Assembly (NCBI RefSeq): GCF_000226115.1
Contig: NC_016458.1
Span: 2,294,001-2,358,000, forward strand
DNA from: Thermothielavioides terrestris NRRL 8126
Lineage: Eukaryota > Ascomycota > Sordariomycetes > Sordariales > Chaetomiaceae
Direction of reading: 5' to 3'
Length of the DNA: 64,000 bases
Under the pieces are notes generated by a model. That model worked only from the letters and a program-made list of their open reading frames with translations. It was not told the DNA's origin and did not search any database. Below, piece by piece: positions 12,091 through 23,119 of this stretch. The translations under genes were made by a program, and so were the position numbers. Every line of letters starts with the position of its first letter. Positions within the stretch are counted from its first letter, which is position 1.

Positions 12091-15000
12091 GGAGACAGAG
12101 CTTGGTACTGAGTGGTGAGGTAGGTAGGGAGGTATCCGCGCGACGGGTGAGTGAGAGTGCCAAGGGAGAATTGCCGTTCAACCGCCATCCCGATCCAGCA
12201 GCCGTCCACGACACACACCCACGGATGGCGTCCAACGTGCTTTGTCGGGGCCCGAACTCCACAGCGTGCCTCCACGTACACTACCGTGTATGCTCTCTTG
12301 TCAACCGCGCCCCCCGCTCCTCCCCTTCCTCCCCTCCCCGTCGGGCCTGGGGCCCCGCCAGTTCGGCTACGATGCGGCCCATGACCTGTCCTGCCTGATG
12401 CATGTACAGTACCACCTCCATGTCGGCCTCCCTCCCTCCCTGCCTGCCTGCCCGCCTCCCGGTGTGCGCTGTGTGACGGGACGGGGAGGGGCAGTAAGCT
12501 CCGGTTCGGCGGGAAGCAAAACCCGCGTGTTGGGAGGAGAAGGGAGGGGGGATTGGGTTACAGCAGGTCTCGGGATTTCCTGTGGAGCGAGGTCGTATCA
12601 GCCAACTACAGAGTAACTAACTACGGAGAAGTTACTGTAGCTACACTAGCGGCAGAAGAACAGACGGGCGCCGGGGCCCTGGACCAGTGTGGCCGGTTGT
12701 CTCACAAATGGCACGGGACACACATCTGCTCCTCCGACTTCACGCTGCATCCGTCTATCCCGAGTTGAGAAGCTGCGGAAGACGAGAAGGCACGGGCGAG
12801 TCAGCAAGTTTTTCTCTCTCGCGCTTTTCCCACGTCCCGTCTGTCGTCCGTCCACTCACACCGCTAGTCTCGCGCCGCGGTCGCCTTCCAGCAGCTTGAG
12901 GGGGCGTCCACCTGTGCTCTGAAGGGGTTCATGGTTGGCTGGAGGGAGGGGGGGTTGGTGAGAGGGTTCTTAACGACCTTCCTTTCTGGTCGTGGCGAGC
13001 ATGAGTGAGGGTGCGAAAGCAGCCTTGCCCAGCCGGTGGGGAGGAGAGTGTGGCTGCCTCGCTTGGCGCCTGCTCTGCCTGCTTGGCTAGTCAGTTACGG
13101 ATACCTGTGTGGGTGCGTGCGTGCTTGCCAGCGAGCCGGGGGGGAAGGGAAAGCATAAGCATTCTTCGACAGGCACAGGACAGGGTTACGACGGCGATGG
13201 ATCGGGGGGATGAGACAACGTGACCAGCGGAGTGGACGCCTGTGTCCGCCGTCGCCCACGGCCCACGGTGATGTCTCGGGGGGATCCTCGTAGGGCAGAT
13301 GGACGCCCGGCACTGCGTCGTCGACGACGGCATGCAGCTCTGGGTCGCTTGGATCTCGCTGGCGAAGCGGGACCATCCCAGCCCCGTGGCGCGCTGGGCG
13401 TGCGGATCAACGCTACCCCCTGCGTAGTGGAGCGCACGGCGATGCTCGCGGGCGGGCGGCGTGCCGATCACTGGCCGAAAAGGGCCATGGCTCAAGGTCG
13501 GGTCAGCAAAAATTTGCCAGGTCGAGCTTGTGGTGCCATGGAGAACTGATGAGTTATTCACTCACGGCACAGGCACGACTCACCACGTTGCGTCCCTCCT
13601 GAGGCATGAGTCGGGAGTTGATGCACACCGCACATGTCTGTCGATGACGGCCAACGTCAGGTATCCACCCCTGAGATGGATGAGAGAGCAAAAGTGTGTG
13701 CGTGTATGAAAGGGAGAGCAGCATGGCCCCAGCACGGGACCTGCGGTTGCCGCCGAGAGACGACGGCGGTGCGGCTCTGGGGTTCGGTAATTTGGCTGCT
13801 GCCAAGCCGCCGGCTGTTTGTGCGTCGCCGTGGCAGGAACGACCAGGGACGCTTGTGATCAAGCCCATCCGAGTGAACAGCAGATGAATGATTTTCTTTT
13901 CTGGCGGCGGAAGGAACAGGGTCGAGAGTGCGGACCAAACCTCTACATTGCCAGATAAGGGGAATGCCCCTGAGTTGCTGATGATGCCCTTACATGCAAC
14001 ACGTTAGCACATATCGAGTTTTGTGTGGACGTACATAGTAAGAGGAGGATAGTAACCTGACTAACGCCAGGTAATAAATTACCTCCATAGTAGCTTCACA
14101 CAGTACCGTAGTTGCTCCGTACCACATATACTACACTACTTGTATCTATGTACACGACGCTAGTCCTGCCAGAGCCGTGGTGCTGGGCGCGCAACGGGAC
14201 CCACCCCCACACGAGATGAAACAGAACAGACGAGATGATGCTCATAACTGCCGGTCCCACGGCTGGCAACAAGCTCAAAACGTGAGAAAGCTTGGGCGTC
14301 TCAGTACGGAATACTTCCGTACTCTCCTGCACATTGTTAGTGTAGAGGTGACGCGACCGGAGCACTTTTTATTTTCTCCGCTGTGTTTCCTGCAATGACC
14401 TTCGCACGTGTAACCCGCCGAACTGAGCCGGTCTGGTGTGAAAGCAGGCGAGCCTGCAGGAGGGGAAGACCGCTTCCTGTGGGTGACGGCGTGGTCAGCG
14501 CACAGTAGATAACTCAGCCGTCTCCCTTGGTCATCTGTCCGTGAGTTGCTGGCGGTTGAGGGATGGGGTGGGAATGGGTGTGTCTCCCGACTCGGCCCGG
14601 CTTGTCGGTAAAAGCCGTTTTGTGATCAGCGACTAGCCAGATCTATCTCGTCGCTGAGCTGAGGCTAGGCTACTGTGTAGTTACTGTGCAGCGGAGTGTG
14701 GCCGGCGTTGAACCCCTGTCGGCGGAAGTGGCTTGCCATTTCTTTTCCTCTGGCGGAACGGGGCAGGCAAGTTTGGATTTCTCTTCTTTTCTTTTCTTTC
14801 CTTTTTCTTTTTTCTTTTTTTTCGTTCGCATTTTCTTTTCAACAGGAGAAACCAAATTACACTAGGCGCAAAAAAAAAGGGATATTGGCGTCGATGCTCG
14901 GAGGACAGCCAGGTGGGCGCACGGCGCAAGGGCGAAACCCATCTCGCTGCATGACAGATCTTGACAGATGCAGCGGCGCGTCGATCATGATGCGAGGGCG

Positions 15001-15214
15001 CTCTCCCGGGGTTGCGTCCCAGTGCCGGGTCTTGGCGGTGCAGAAGAGGGAAGGTGGGCGCGCCGAATCGAGCAAGCAAGTGCCAGGCGAGACACTGCCA
15101 TGCCAGGGTCATCGCTGGCCTGCCATCCGTTTACGGCATTCCGAGATGCTGCTGTGTGCTCTGGACACCTTGATGGCCCGCACGAAAAGGAAAAGGGGGG
15201 GCGTCCCGGGTCGT

Positions 15215-15582
15215 CGTTAAAGAGGTCCCGCCAAGACTAATTTCGGAGACTGCCACGTACAAGTAATTACAAATCGGCAGGCTACGACGACTTCGAGTAA
15301 CATCAACAACGAACAATCGCAAAGACTCGTCGCAACAACTTTACGAAAACTCAACTAAATCGAAAAAAAAGAAAACGAGGATAACCCGCACTCTAACTAT
15401 AACCCGTATCCTAACCTTAACCTAAACCCTAACTAGTGGGGGGCTGGCGCCGCCCTCTGTACCCCCGGCGAACTAACCCTTGGCGATAGAGCAAACGCCT
15501 TGGCGATGGTGGCTACGTAAAAACGTTGTAAAAACATTGCCGACAATTGGCCGAAATTAGTCTTGGCGGGACCTCTTTAACG
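15215..15582. mobile_element. MITE-like element with perfect 32-bp terminal inverted repeats
   Basis: The 32 bases at 15215-15246 are the exact reverse complement of 15551-15582. The repeats contain TTAAAGAGGTCCCGCC and end inward in ATTTCGG. The 368-bp element has no coding capacity. Both repeats contain TTAA, 2 bp in from their ends (15217-15220 and 15577-15580), so a TTAA or TA target duplication is possible. No longer flanking direct repeat is visible. The core is A-rich and carries degenerate CCCTAA-like units (15381-15434) and two copies of CCTTGGCGAT (15478 and 15498). Perfect repeats imply recent mobility or conversion. The superfamily is not determined; a non-autonomous DNA transposon is the simplest reading. 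Confidence 0.8.
15381..15434. repeat. Degenerate telomere-like (CCCTAA-type) tract
   Basis: Successive units such as ATAACCC, CTCTAACTATAACCC, ATCCTAACC, TTAACC and TAAACCCTAAC resemble the fungal telomere repeat CCCTAA with errors. The tract lies inside the inverted-repeat element, with ordinary sequence on both sides, so it is interstitial. Confidence 0.65.
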
Positions 15583-18500
15583 TCCACCGCGTCCCGAGCA
15601 GTGCTTGCGGCTTGCATTGCGCGCTCATCTTCCCAACCATCGAGCTCAGTGGGGCCGCACTCCCTTTCCCCCACCCCACTCCCCGGGACGGGCGCACATC
15701 GCACATCGAGGGACAGCATCCGCCGTTCCTGCAAGCCTCCCAAGGCCGTCTCATTCCAACACGGACCACGTTGGGCGCCGGTTGGTGTTCCCGTTCGTGG
15801 GCGAGTGCGCTTTAATGTGATCTTTGCACGGTTGAGTTTGTTGAAGGCCCGAATTCCCAAATTCGACGCGGCTGCATGCAGCATGGCGTTCTGAAGGGCG
15901 CTGGTCGTGTATACTAGTGTACCTAGTGTTCAAGCACATGTAGTGTACCTGAGTGAACGCTGGCCTCGATCAGGGCCCACTCCGAGCGATGATCTCCCTC
16001 GAGCTTTTCGCGGAGCCGGCGCCATCCCGTGATCCCTCCTCCTGCCCCGGACCACCACTTTACCACTTTAACTGACTATACTATACTAGTATAACTAGCG
16101 CACGGCTACTGAGAGTGCAATTCCCGGAGCCGCAGCTTGGCTTGGGAGAGGCCCCACCTCCCACCATCCGGCGTGCATGTGTTGAGATTGCAATCCCAAG
16201 CTGGCGGGTTGGCCAGGGACTCTTGGATCGCGGTGACTGCGGTTGCTTTTGCGCGTTGTAGTGTAACCCCACCGCCAGCGCCAAGTACTGCACAGTATGA
16301 TGAGGCCCTCGTATCAGCAGAGAAGTCATTTGAAGGCTAGTGTACTACACTAAGTTAATGACAAGATCTCTTCGGTCCTCTGCAAAATTCTTGGCGGGCT
16401 TCAATGAGCCGATGCTCAGCAGCAACAAGCAACAACTTGGCCAGCCAACTCAGTTAGCGACCATGAAGCCTGTTGGATTCGCCGGCGCCATCCAGATGAG
16501 TTCTCGTCACTGGCATGCCTAGGTGCGGATAGGAATGTCCCGGGTAACTCAGTTACCTACCTGAAGTTGGCACTGGAAATTATTCCCTCAGTCAGTCCCG
16601 GAAGAGCTGCGATGCGGTGCCCAGGTCGAATCCAGCTGCTCATGCATAGCGGTATCAACACGCTACTCTGGGAGGTGACGAGCAGGAATGCTTGCGCTTA
16701 TCGCGCTCGTACCTGACTATCGCAGTACGGGATACCCACAGCCTCATGCGCGCGGAATAACTTCTCGTTAGTGTACCTGAACTACGGGACACGGCGATCC
16801 AGGCGAGCAGCGTCGGCAGGTTATGGCTGCGGATGACTCGGTACGCGGTAACTAACCAGTGGAAGATGAGTGCCCCTGCCCCTGCCACCATCACCATTTC
16901 TTGATCAAGAAATCTTGTCCTGCTTGACTGCCTCTTTTGCATGGCCCATCCCCAATGCTGCTGGCGACACATCTCGTGATGCTCGGACACCCATTTGCAT
17001 TCCGCGGAATTGCGCCTCTCGGCTCTTCCTCGCTCAAATTTTAACGGGCCCAGCCGCATGGCAAGTGCGCGGGGGGCTTGACCGTTGCCAACTGGCGCTT
17101 GCCCTTCAGCGCGCAGAGACCCGTCCGCGCTTGGCTCCTTTTCGCGAACCCCCCCTTGTCGATTCTGTAACGCACCCTTGCGGGTCGATCCTGGGCCCTG
17201 CATCCATTCCGGCAGTCAGATTGCAGAGTGCCGGCTCCACATATGCTCCTGCCAATTTCCCGTCCCCGGCAAAGTTGAGATCGCCTTGCTTTTGCCTCTT
17301 TGGAGATCTCGATTGAGATGACTGCTGGAGCCGCAGAGGGAACAGGACCCCGAGATTCGGAGGGCCAGAGCCCCGTGAACCGGCACGTGAGAAGCCCCCG
17401 GGATGTCTGGGCACGGGCTGTTCTCACCGGCGAAGCCGAAGGGGGCGGCCGGGACCGGTTGGCACACTGCTGGTTCCTGGTCCGCACCCGGTGCCTGACA
17501 ATCCGCACTGGTCATGCGAAGCCGGCATCCACGGACTGCCCCCTGTTCTGTCTGTGCCTGCTGACAGTGAAGTGAATTCCGCAAGTCGCCTTCCGCCGTC
17601 AATGAGCTCATCGAGTCATGTGCGGGGCTTGTTGCTTCGGCTTGGTATCAAGGGCAAGTTCCGAGACACTCCATTCCACCTGCGGAATCTGGTTTGGCGT
17701 GTAGTGTACGGCGTGCTGTATCCGCACGCACACAGTTGCCAGTTGAGCTGGTGAAATTTGCATGCTGGCTGTCTTGTTGAAGCCTGCGAAGGCTGAAGAG
17801 CCAATGTCGGGCTGAGTTGAATGACATCGGCGACCTACCGGGGTGCCCTGTCCGAGATTTGTTGGGCCGTGCCTCATTGCGGTTTAGCTCGCGAAGTCGC
17901 TTTTGCAGCAATGGGAGAGAAACATCGCACTCCATCTTGGCACAATACCAAGAGCAGCTGCCGTCGCTGTCATCACCACTTGCTGCGTCGTCGGGCAGGA
18001 GCAAGATATCCCACAAAGAGGTCCACCGTAAGTTGGTTCACTGTCTCCCCGGCCAGGGCGTTTCTCAGGCCTTGATCCCTAACAGCAAAATACTGTGAAG
18101 TTAACTGACGTTATGTACTTACACAGTACGGAGTAGTTAGTGCGCTGTACTCTACACATTTGTGTAGAGGCGAGATAACCCACAGCAACGGCGGCTGCAT
18201 TGAACCCGCTGGTTGTGTGGGCGCTTGGAAGTTATGTGTTTGTATTCCGTACTCCGTAGTGTAGCTACACTACTTTGGAGTAGTGTAGCATCCGGCAGAA
18301 TGCGTCGCGTCGTCGTGAATGTTATGTACTGTACACAGTCAATACCCGCACGCTAGTCAACCCATGGCTGGGACGTGGACGCGGTGACGGCGCTCGTCGC
18401 GAACCTCATGATCCCCGACGAAGCACTCGTTGTCCAGGGCTGCAGAACGGGACTGACCCGCCGACTGTGCCGCCATTGGCTGCCGGATGCCGTTGGCTTG

Positions 18501-21500
18501 CTGGGGTGCTGCGCGGGACCGGGCTGCCGTACCCTTGCTTTTGGTGGCATTCGGGTGGGCTCCTCCCCAATGCGTTGTCTTGTTGCTGCATTTTCCCGAT
18601 GCCTGCGTCGTGGTGACTGAGAGACCCGCTTCCCTGTTGAGGTCGCCGGTAACGCGGCCGGTCGATACTCCGTAGAGGGCGCCGGGCGGCGCCGGAGAAC
18701 TTCACAGTCAGTCAAGGTTCACTGATCTCGAGCTGAGATCGTTGTGCGTTTGAGGACGTCAACCACCCTTGGTCATGCGAGATTTACGGCGGTGCTCGGA
18801 GGAAGGGAACCAAGAGGACAGAGCGATTGCAAAGCCCAGAAGGCGGAGGCGACCAGTCGCTCGTTACTCGGTGGAGTCGATAGTTATGGCCTTGCTGTCT
18901 CGCTATGTTTGCTCGTCGCGAAAAGCATTCAATGCCGCGCCTAGGCCGGGGATACCGTGTAACCAAGGTGGTTTTGGTTTTACGCAACATCAGCGGCTGT
19001 TTTTGATTCGGGCATCGGTGAGCAGCGTAAGATACCTGCATACTTGGATTACCCGTCGGGTAAGGTAAGAACGAGAGGTGGGCTCTCCGCTCCGAGCCGA
19101 GCGGGGATGGGCTTGCACGGCCAGCTGCCAGGGACAGAGATTGCCGAAGCGGTCAAGAGACTCAGAACACCGACATTCAACATTGAACTGGTAACGAGCA
19201 ATTTGGTGACGTCCGTATTCGATGACCATGCGTCATTGCCGACAGCGCGGATTGCACGGTAATAAGAGTCAATGTAATCCGTACAATGTGGTTTGGGCTT
19301 CCGCATCTCAAAATCAAGGCTCTGGCAAATGTTTGCACCATGTTGGACAGGAGCCCGGGGCGCCGACGTCACAATCAGAAAGAAAACTCGAAAATGGGCC
19401 TCCGCATTCCCCTGTTTCCTCTGTTTCCTGGCAAGTGCGGAATGGCTCCACAGCGCTAAGTTCAACCGTAACTTCCTCGTGAGGAGAGAGTATGTTCACA
19501 CACTCACTTCACTGCCTGTCCCTGCTAACTTCCAGGATAAGGGAGTTAAATGCAGTGATGGTTTGCTCAGCTGACCGGAGGTGTAGTAGCGAGCAGCCGC
19601 AATGTTAAGAACCTAAAGAAGTCGCAGAACTCGGTCGAGCCCTCAGAGTAAAGGAGCTTGGGAGATACTTGGCGGAGCAGACGCTGCTACGCCATTCAAG
19701 ACTACAAAGTAGGAGTAAGAGGAATCACGTATTGGTGTGGATGTATTCCGTACGCAGTACACTGCCTGGCAGTTACCGATAAAGTTACTTGTTCGTGTAA
19801 CACCTCTGTACGGAGTGCGTAGTATAACTCGTGGCATTGGTCAGAGCATGTCCAAGTTTCCCGAGCATTGACTGACCAGGGGTTGGCGCAGCGCCAACTC
19901 AAATGGGTATCGGTTACTGCCATTTAAGGCTTAGGCAGGGCAGACGCCACTCATTCTAACTTTGATTCGCCCATCTTGCTTTGCTCCTGCCAATTCTGGC
20001 ATTTCCTTCCCAGTGTCAGCATGCAATTCACACAAAATTCGATGCCAACCATTCCCGTGGAGTGAGTGCCTGGCAACCACACAGCAGCCACCCACACTTC
20101 GTCCTCCAACAGATCAGGTTGCTTACCCGACACGGTCGATGCACGCAACAAAGCAAAAGATGGACAGGCAGCTTGGTTTTCAACTTTCAGCCGCCTGAGC
20201 TGAATTCGTCCAGCACAGTCCCGAGGCAGGCCCCTTGTTTGTGAGGTCTGCCGCAGCGAGCGTTGCCGAGTTCGACCGAGAGACTGTGACTTGGATCCGA
20301 TCCGTAGACAGACCAAAAGAAGGGCTCTGCCTGGTACCTGGCGTGCGTTCGATCTCTGGGTTGTGCCAGCTCGCCCAGACTGTATATAAGTAGTATGTAA
20401 GAGGCGCCAGATAGCACAAACAGTGAAGATTCGAGGGTTTCCCTCTTCGCCACTCTGAATCGAGCAAGGAATGCTACCAAGTCGTCTCTGTGTCAGTAGC
20501 CTTCCAGGCAATTCACATTTCACCGCATTTCACTCCCGCAGTCCTCCGGATGGAGAACCTGCACAGCAACAACTGGCCTAGCAAATGCTGGCAATATCTC
20601 ATGGCCCCGCCAGACTGCGTCGTAGCCACTTGCATCGGCAGGGAGACCCTGACCCAGCTCCACCGCATACATCCACCCCCCCTCCCCTTCCCAAATCCTC
20701 CCTTTTCAACACGCCTCCAGAGTTTATTGCCTCTGAAGCCCTGCCAGGGTCTTGCTATATACACTAAGCTTGCGAGGTGCAGGATACTGCGGTAACGCAC
20801 CCACAAGAGCACCAGCTCTTGCCTGGCTGCCGGCTAGTCCACTGACTTCATTGTTTTTTTTGCACGACCAGTGTAGTCGTGTGCAGGGCAAGTGGAGGAT
20901 TAGGTAGGTACGGAAGTTAAAAGCCTGTCCCCTTGGGTCTCTCGTCCCGACACGTAGTGTAGTTACTCGAACTACACAACACGCCCAAATTTGACCGTTG
21001 ATTCCCCGGATCGTCCAAAAGCCGGCCCCCTCTCGGCTGACTCCCAAGCCCTGGTCTCCTCAAGTTGTGTTGGGCTAGTGTAGTCAAGCGCGGTTGATAT
21101 CAGCACCGTCTTGCCCACCTCGACCAAGGTACACTACACTACGGAATAGTGTACACTGCATACTCTAGTGTACACTCCCGGACCCCACGTCCCTTGGTTG
21201 GGTGTGCCGGCATCAAGCATCACCGGATCTTGAGCGAGACCCACACGGCGTACATCGGGAGAGGGGTGAGTTCGCTGCGGATCTTGAGAGGGCGTTCCAC
21301 CTTACTGCGTTCACGCCATCCCGTCCGGCCTGTAAGCCCTGCTCCGCGCCGTTCAGACGACATTCCCCCAAGTTCACACCCATCCCAATTGGCAAGCCCG
21401 CCCTGACAAGGCCCCTTGGCAAAAGGGATATTTCAACCGTCGATCGCTCTCACGGTACCGGACAGTCGTCAGAGGTTGCTTGAAACGCCATCCCCACCGA

Positions 21501-21757
21501 GTCCCGCCCGCCCAAAGAGGGTAATAAGGTTCGGGCGACACAACTGCTTGGCTGGGGAACCGATTGGCCCCAGCGCTCAACTGGTCCAAGCCCTTCCGCG
21601 TCGATTCTGTCGCGCCCCTCAAAGACTCTTAAGGCCGCTGATCCGTCCCTTCGGACTCGCGGCTGCCACACCTGATCAGCATCTACCTTGGTTGATCTCA
21701 CTTCCCAGTTCGGCCGGAAGAGAGACAGCCTGTCGACCGTACTCTCGGGACCTCACC
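15583..21757. other. Long gene-poor intergenic region upstream of flbC
   Basis: About 6.2 kb with no supportable gene. Open frames are short, overlapping and without domains. Many copies of TAGTGTAC/GTACACTA and of ACTCCGTA/TACGGAGT are scattered here. The last 1 kb or so is the likely flbC promoter and 5' leader. No tRNA or 5S gene was recognised. Confidence 0.55.
18256..18273. repeat. 18-bp perfect palindrome GTAGTGTAG/CTACACTAC
   Basis: A perfect inverted repeat without spacer, followed 5 bp later by a further near copy (GGAGTAGTGTAG). It lies in a cluster of similar TAGTGTA motifs upstream of flbC. Confidence 0.85.
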
Positions 21758-23119
21758 ATGACGATGACCCTGGATGACCACAGTCGGCGTCGCTTCGGAC
21801 CCTTGAGCTTCCACCACATGCCTGCCTACTCGAGCCAGCCTCACTTCACGGACCCGTGGACGTCGTCGTCCTCGCCGACGGGACCGGCTCCCCAGGGCGG
21901 GAGCCAGCCACATGCCCTCTACACCGGCAACCAGGACAGCTCAGGCCTGCCTCACCTCAACCTCAGCCCGCTCCCAAGACAGCCGCCGAGCGCGCAGCAC
22001 CCGCACCACCACCACCCACAACACGCTCAGCACGCCGGCTCAACGGGCGGCAGTACCTCAATGGCGCCGTACGGCTCGCTCCCGGTCACTGCGGCGTCGG
22101 CGGGCAGCGCGCCCATGGCAGGTGTCTACCGGCAGCAGGACTTGCTCTCCATCCCGCCAGATCCCTTCAGTCTGAACCGCCTCCAGCCCCCCTCGACGTC
22201 GGCGGCGTATGACGCATCGGCATACACCAGCTCCTCTTCGCCGGTGAGCGCGACGTACGCAACAACGTCGGCGTCTCCGTACGACCAGCTCGGCTACGCG
22301 CCGGCGCCGTTGAGGGGGACGGCGTTCGCGCTCGGACAGGAAGACGGCTCGAGGCGGTATTCCCAGCAGTCAGTAGCCTCGGACCTCCGCCCCCCTGCCG
22401 AGGGAGCCGCAGCCGCAGCCGCGGCGTGCTCTGCATGTTCTGACCGTGATCACAGAAGTCTGCAAGCAGACGACCGGAGGAGCTTTCAGGATGCGCTGGA
22501 GGCGAGCCACGGGATGCTCTCGATGAGTCAGGAGACGCCGCGGAACATCTACGACGTGCGTAACAGGGCGCGGGGGTCGGCAGACTCATACGGGTTCCCT
22601 TCGACACACTCGTCGACATCCAGCGTCTCGTCGACCGGCTTCAGCGGCTACTACGGCGGCTCTGTCGACGGCTCGATCAGCGACTACTCGGCGACGGGCT
22701 CCGACATCGAGTCGCTGTCCGGCCGGACACTGCCCCGGCCACAGGGGCTGATGTCCACCCAGCCGCCGGCGCCCCAGTCCATGATGGGGTCCTTCAGTTC
22801 CAGGGTGTCGTCGAGCGCGCAGAAGAAGCACAAGTGCAAGGTCTGCGACAAGCGCTTCACGAGGCCCAGCTCGCTGCAGACGCACATGTATAGCCACACG
22901 GGCGAGAAGCGTAAGCACAGCTGCCCCTGGATTCGCGACGTGTCTCCTTGGCCAACAACTCGTACTGACTTTGGTTTCGTCACAGCATTTGGGTGTGAGG
23001 TGGAAGGCTGCGGTCGCCGGTTCTCGGTTGTGTCCAACCTGCGCCGCCACAAGAAAGTTCACAAGAGAGGAGGCGAGACGCCATCAGACACGGGCTCCGA
23101 GGACCACCAGTCGCCGTAA
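21758..23119 (+). CDS. flbC: C2H2 conidiation transcription factor FlbC
   Basis: This encodes a nuclear DNA-binding regulator of the FlbC family, which in Aspergillus acts upstream of conidiation genes. Exons are 21758-22910 and 22986-23119, giving 428 residues. The intron 22911-22985 starts GTAAGC and ends CACAG. Splicing joins GEK to PFGCEVEGC and creates a canonical TGEKP linker between two C2H2 fingers (about residues 358-412, KCKVCDKRFTRPSSLQTHMY and CEVEGCGRRFSVVSNLRRH). The two-finger C terminus is characteristic of FlbC. The N-terminal 350 residues are Ser/Pro/Gln/His-rich and low in complexity, as expected for a regulatory domain. The frame is open back to 21416, but the ATG at 21758 sits in a good context (CCTCACCATGA) and starts MTMTLDDHSRRRFGPLSFHH. 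The intron is 75 nt without an in-frame stop, so gene callers may miss it. Confidence 0.9.
   Translation: MTMTLDDHSRRRFGPLSFHHMPAYSSQPHFTDPWTSSSSPTGPAPQGGSQPHALYTGNQDSSGLPHLNLSPLPRQPPSAQHPHHHHPQHAQHAGSTGGSTSMAPYGSLPVTAASAGSAPMAGVYRQQDLLSIPPDPFSLNRLQPPSTSAAYDASAYTSSSSPVSATYATTSASPYDQLGYAPAPLRGTAFALGQEDGSRRYSQQSVASDLRPPAEGAAAAAAACSACSDRDHRSLQADDRRSFQDALEASHGMLSMSQETPRNIYDVRNRARGSADSYGFPSTHSSTSSVSSTGFSGYYGGSVDGSISDYSATGSDIESLSGRTLPRPQGLMSTQPPAPQSMMGSFSSRVSSSAQKKHKCKVCDKRFTRPSSLQTHMYSHTGEKRKHSCPWIRDVSPWPTTRTDFGFVTAFGCEVEGCGRRFSVVSNLRRHKKVHKRGGETPSDTGSEDHQSP

Larger units (their letters stand above)
6790..15214. other. Long gene-poor intergenic region, left part
   Basis: No supportable protein gene in 8.4 kb. 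The first part is presumably the RAX2 3' UTR. The rest is low-complexity DNA with GT, CT, GGAT, CCTG and CTG/CTGG tracts, listed separately. The longest open frames, for example 10767-11453 on the minus strand, read through simple repeats on both strands and show no domain. It could hold non-coding transcripts or regulatory DNA, but nothing in the sequence proves this. Confidence 0.55.

Noticed and set aside
13150..13167. 15-mer AGCATAAGCATTCTT shared with about 63794
   Set aside because: A few shared 15-mers are expected by chance in 64 kb on two strands, and the flanks do not match.
16618..16636. GGTCGAATCC resembling a tRNA B box
   Set aside because: One base is missing from the consensus, and no A box or cloverleaf can be folded around it.
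21416..21757. N-terminal extension of FlbC by 114 residues
   Set aside because: The frame is open but the sequence is not FlbC-like, and the ATG at 21758 has a better context and starts the plausible N terminus.
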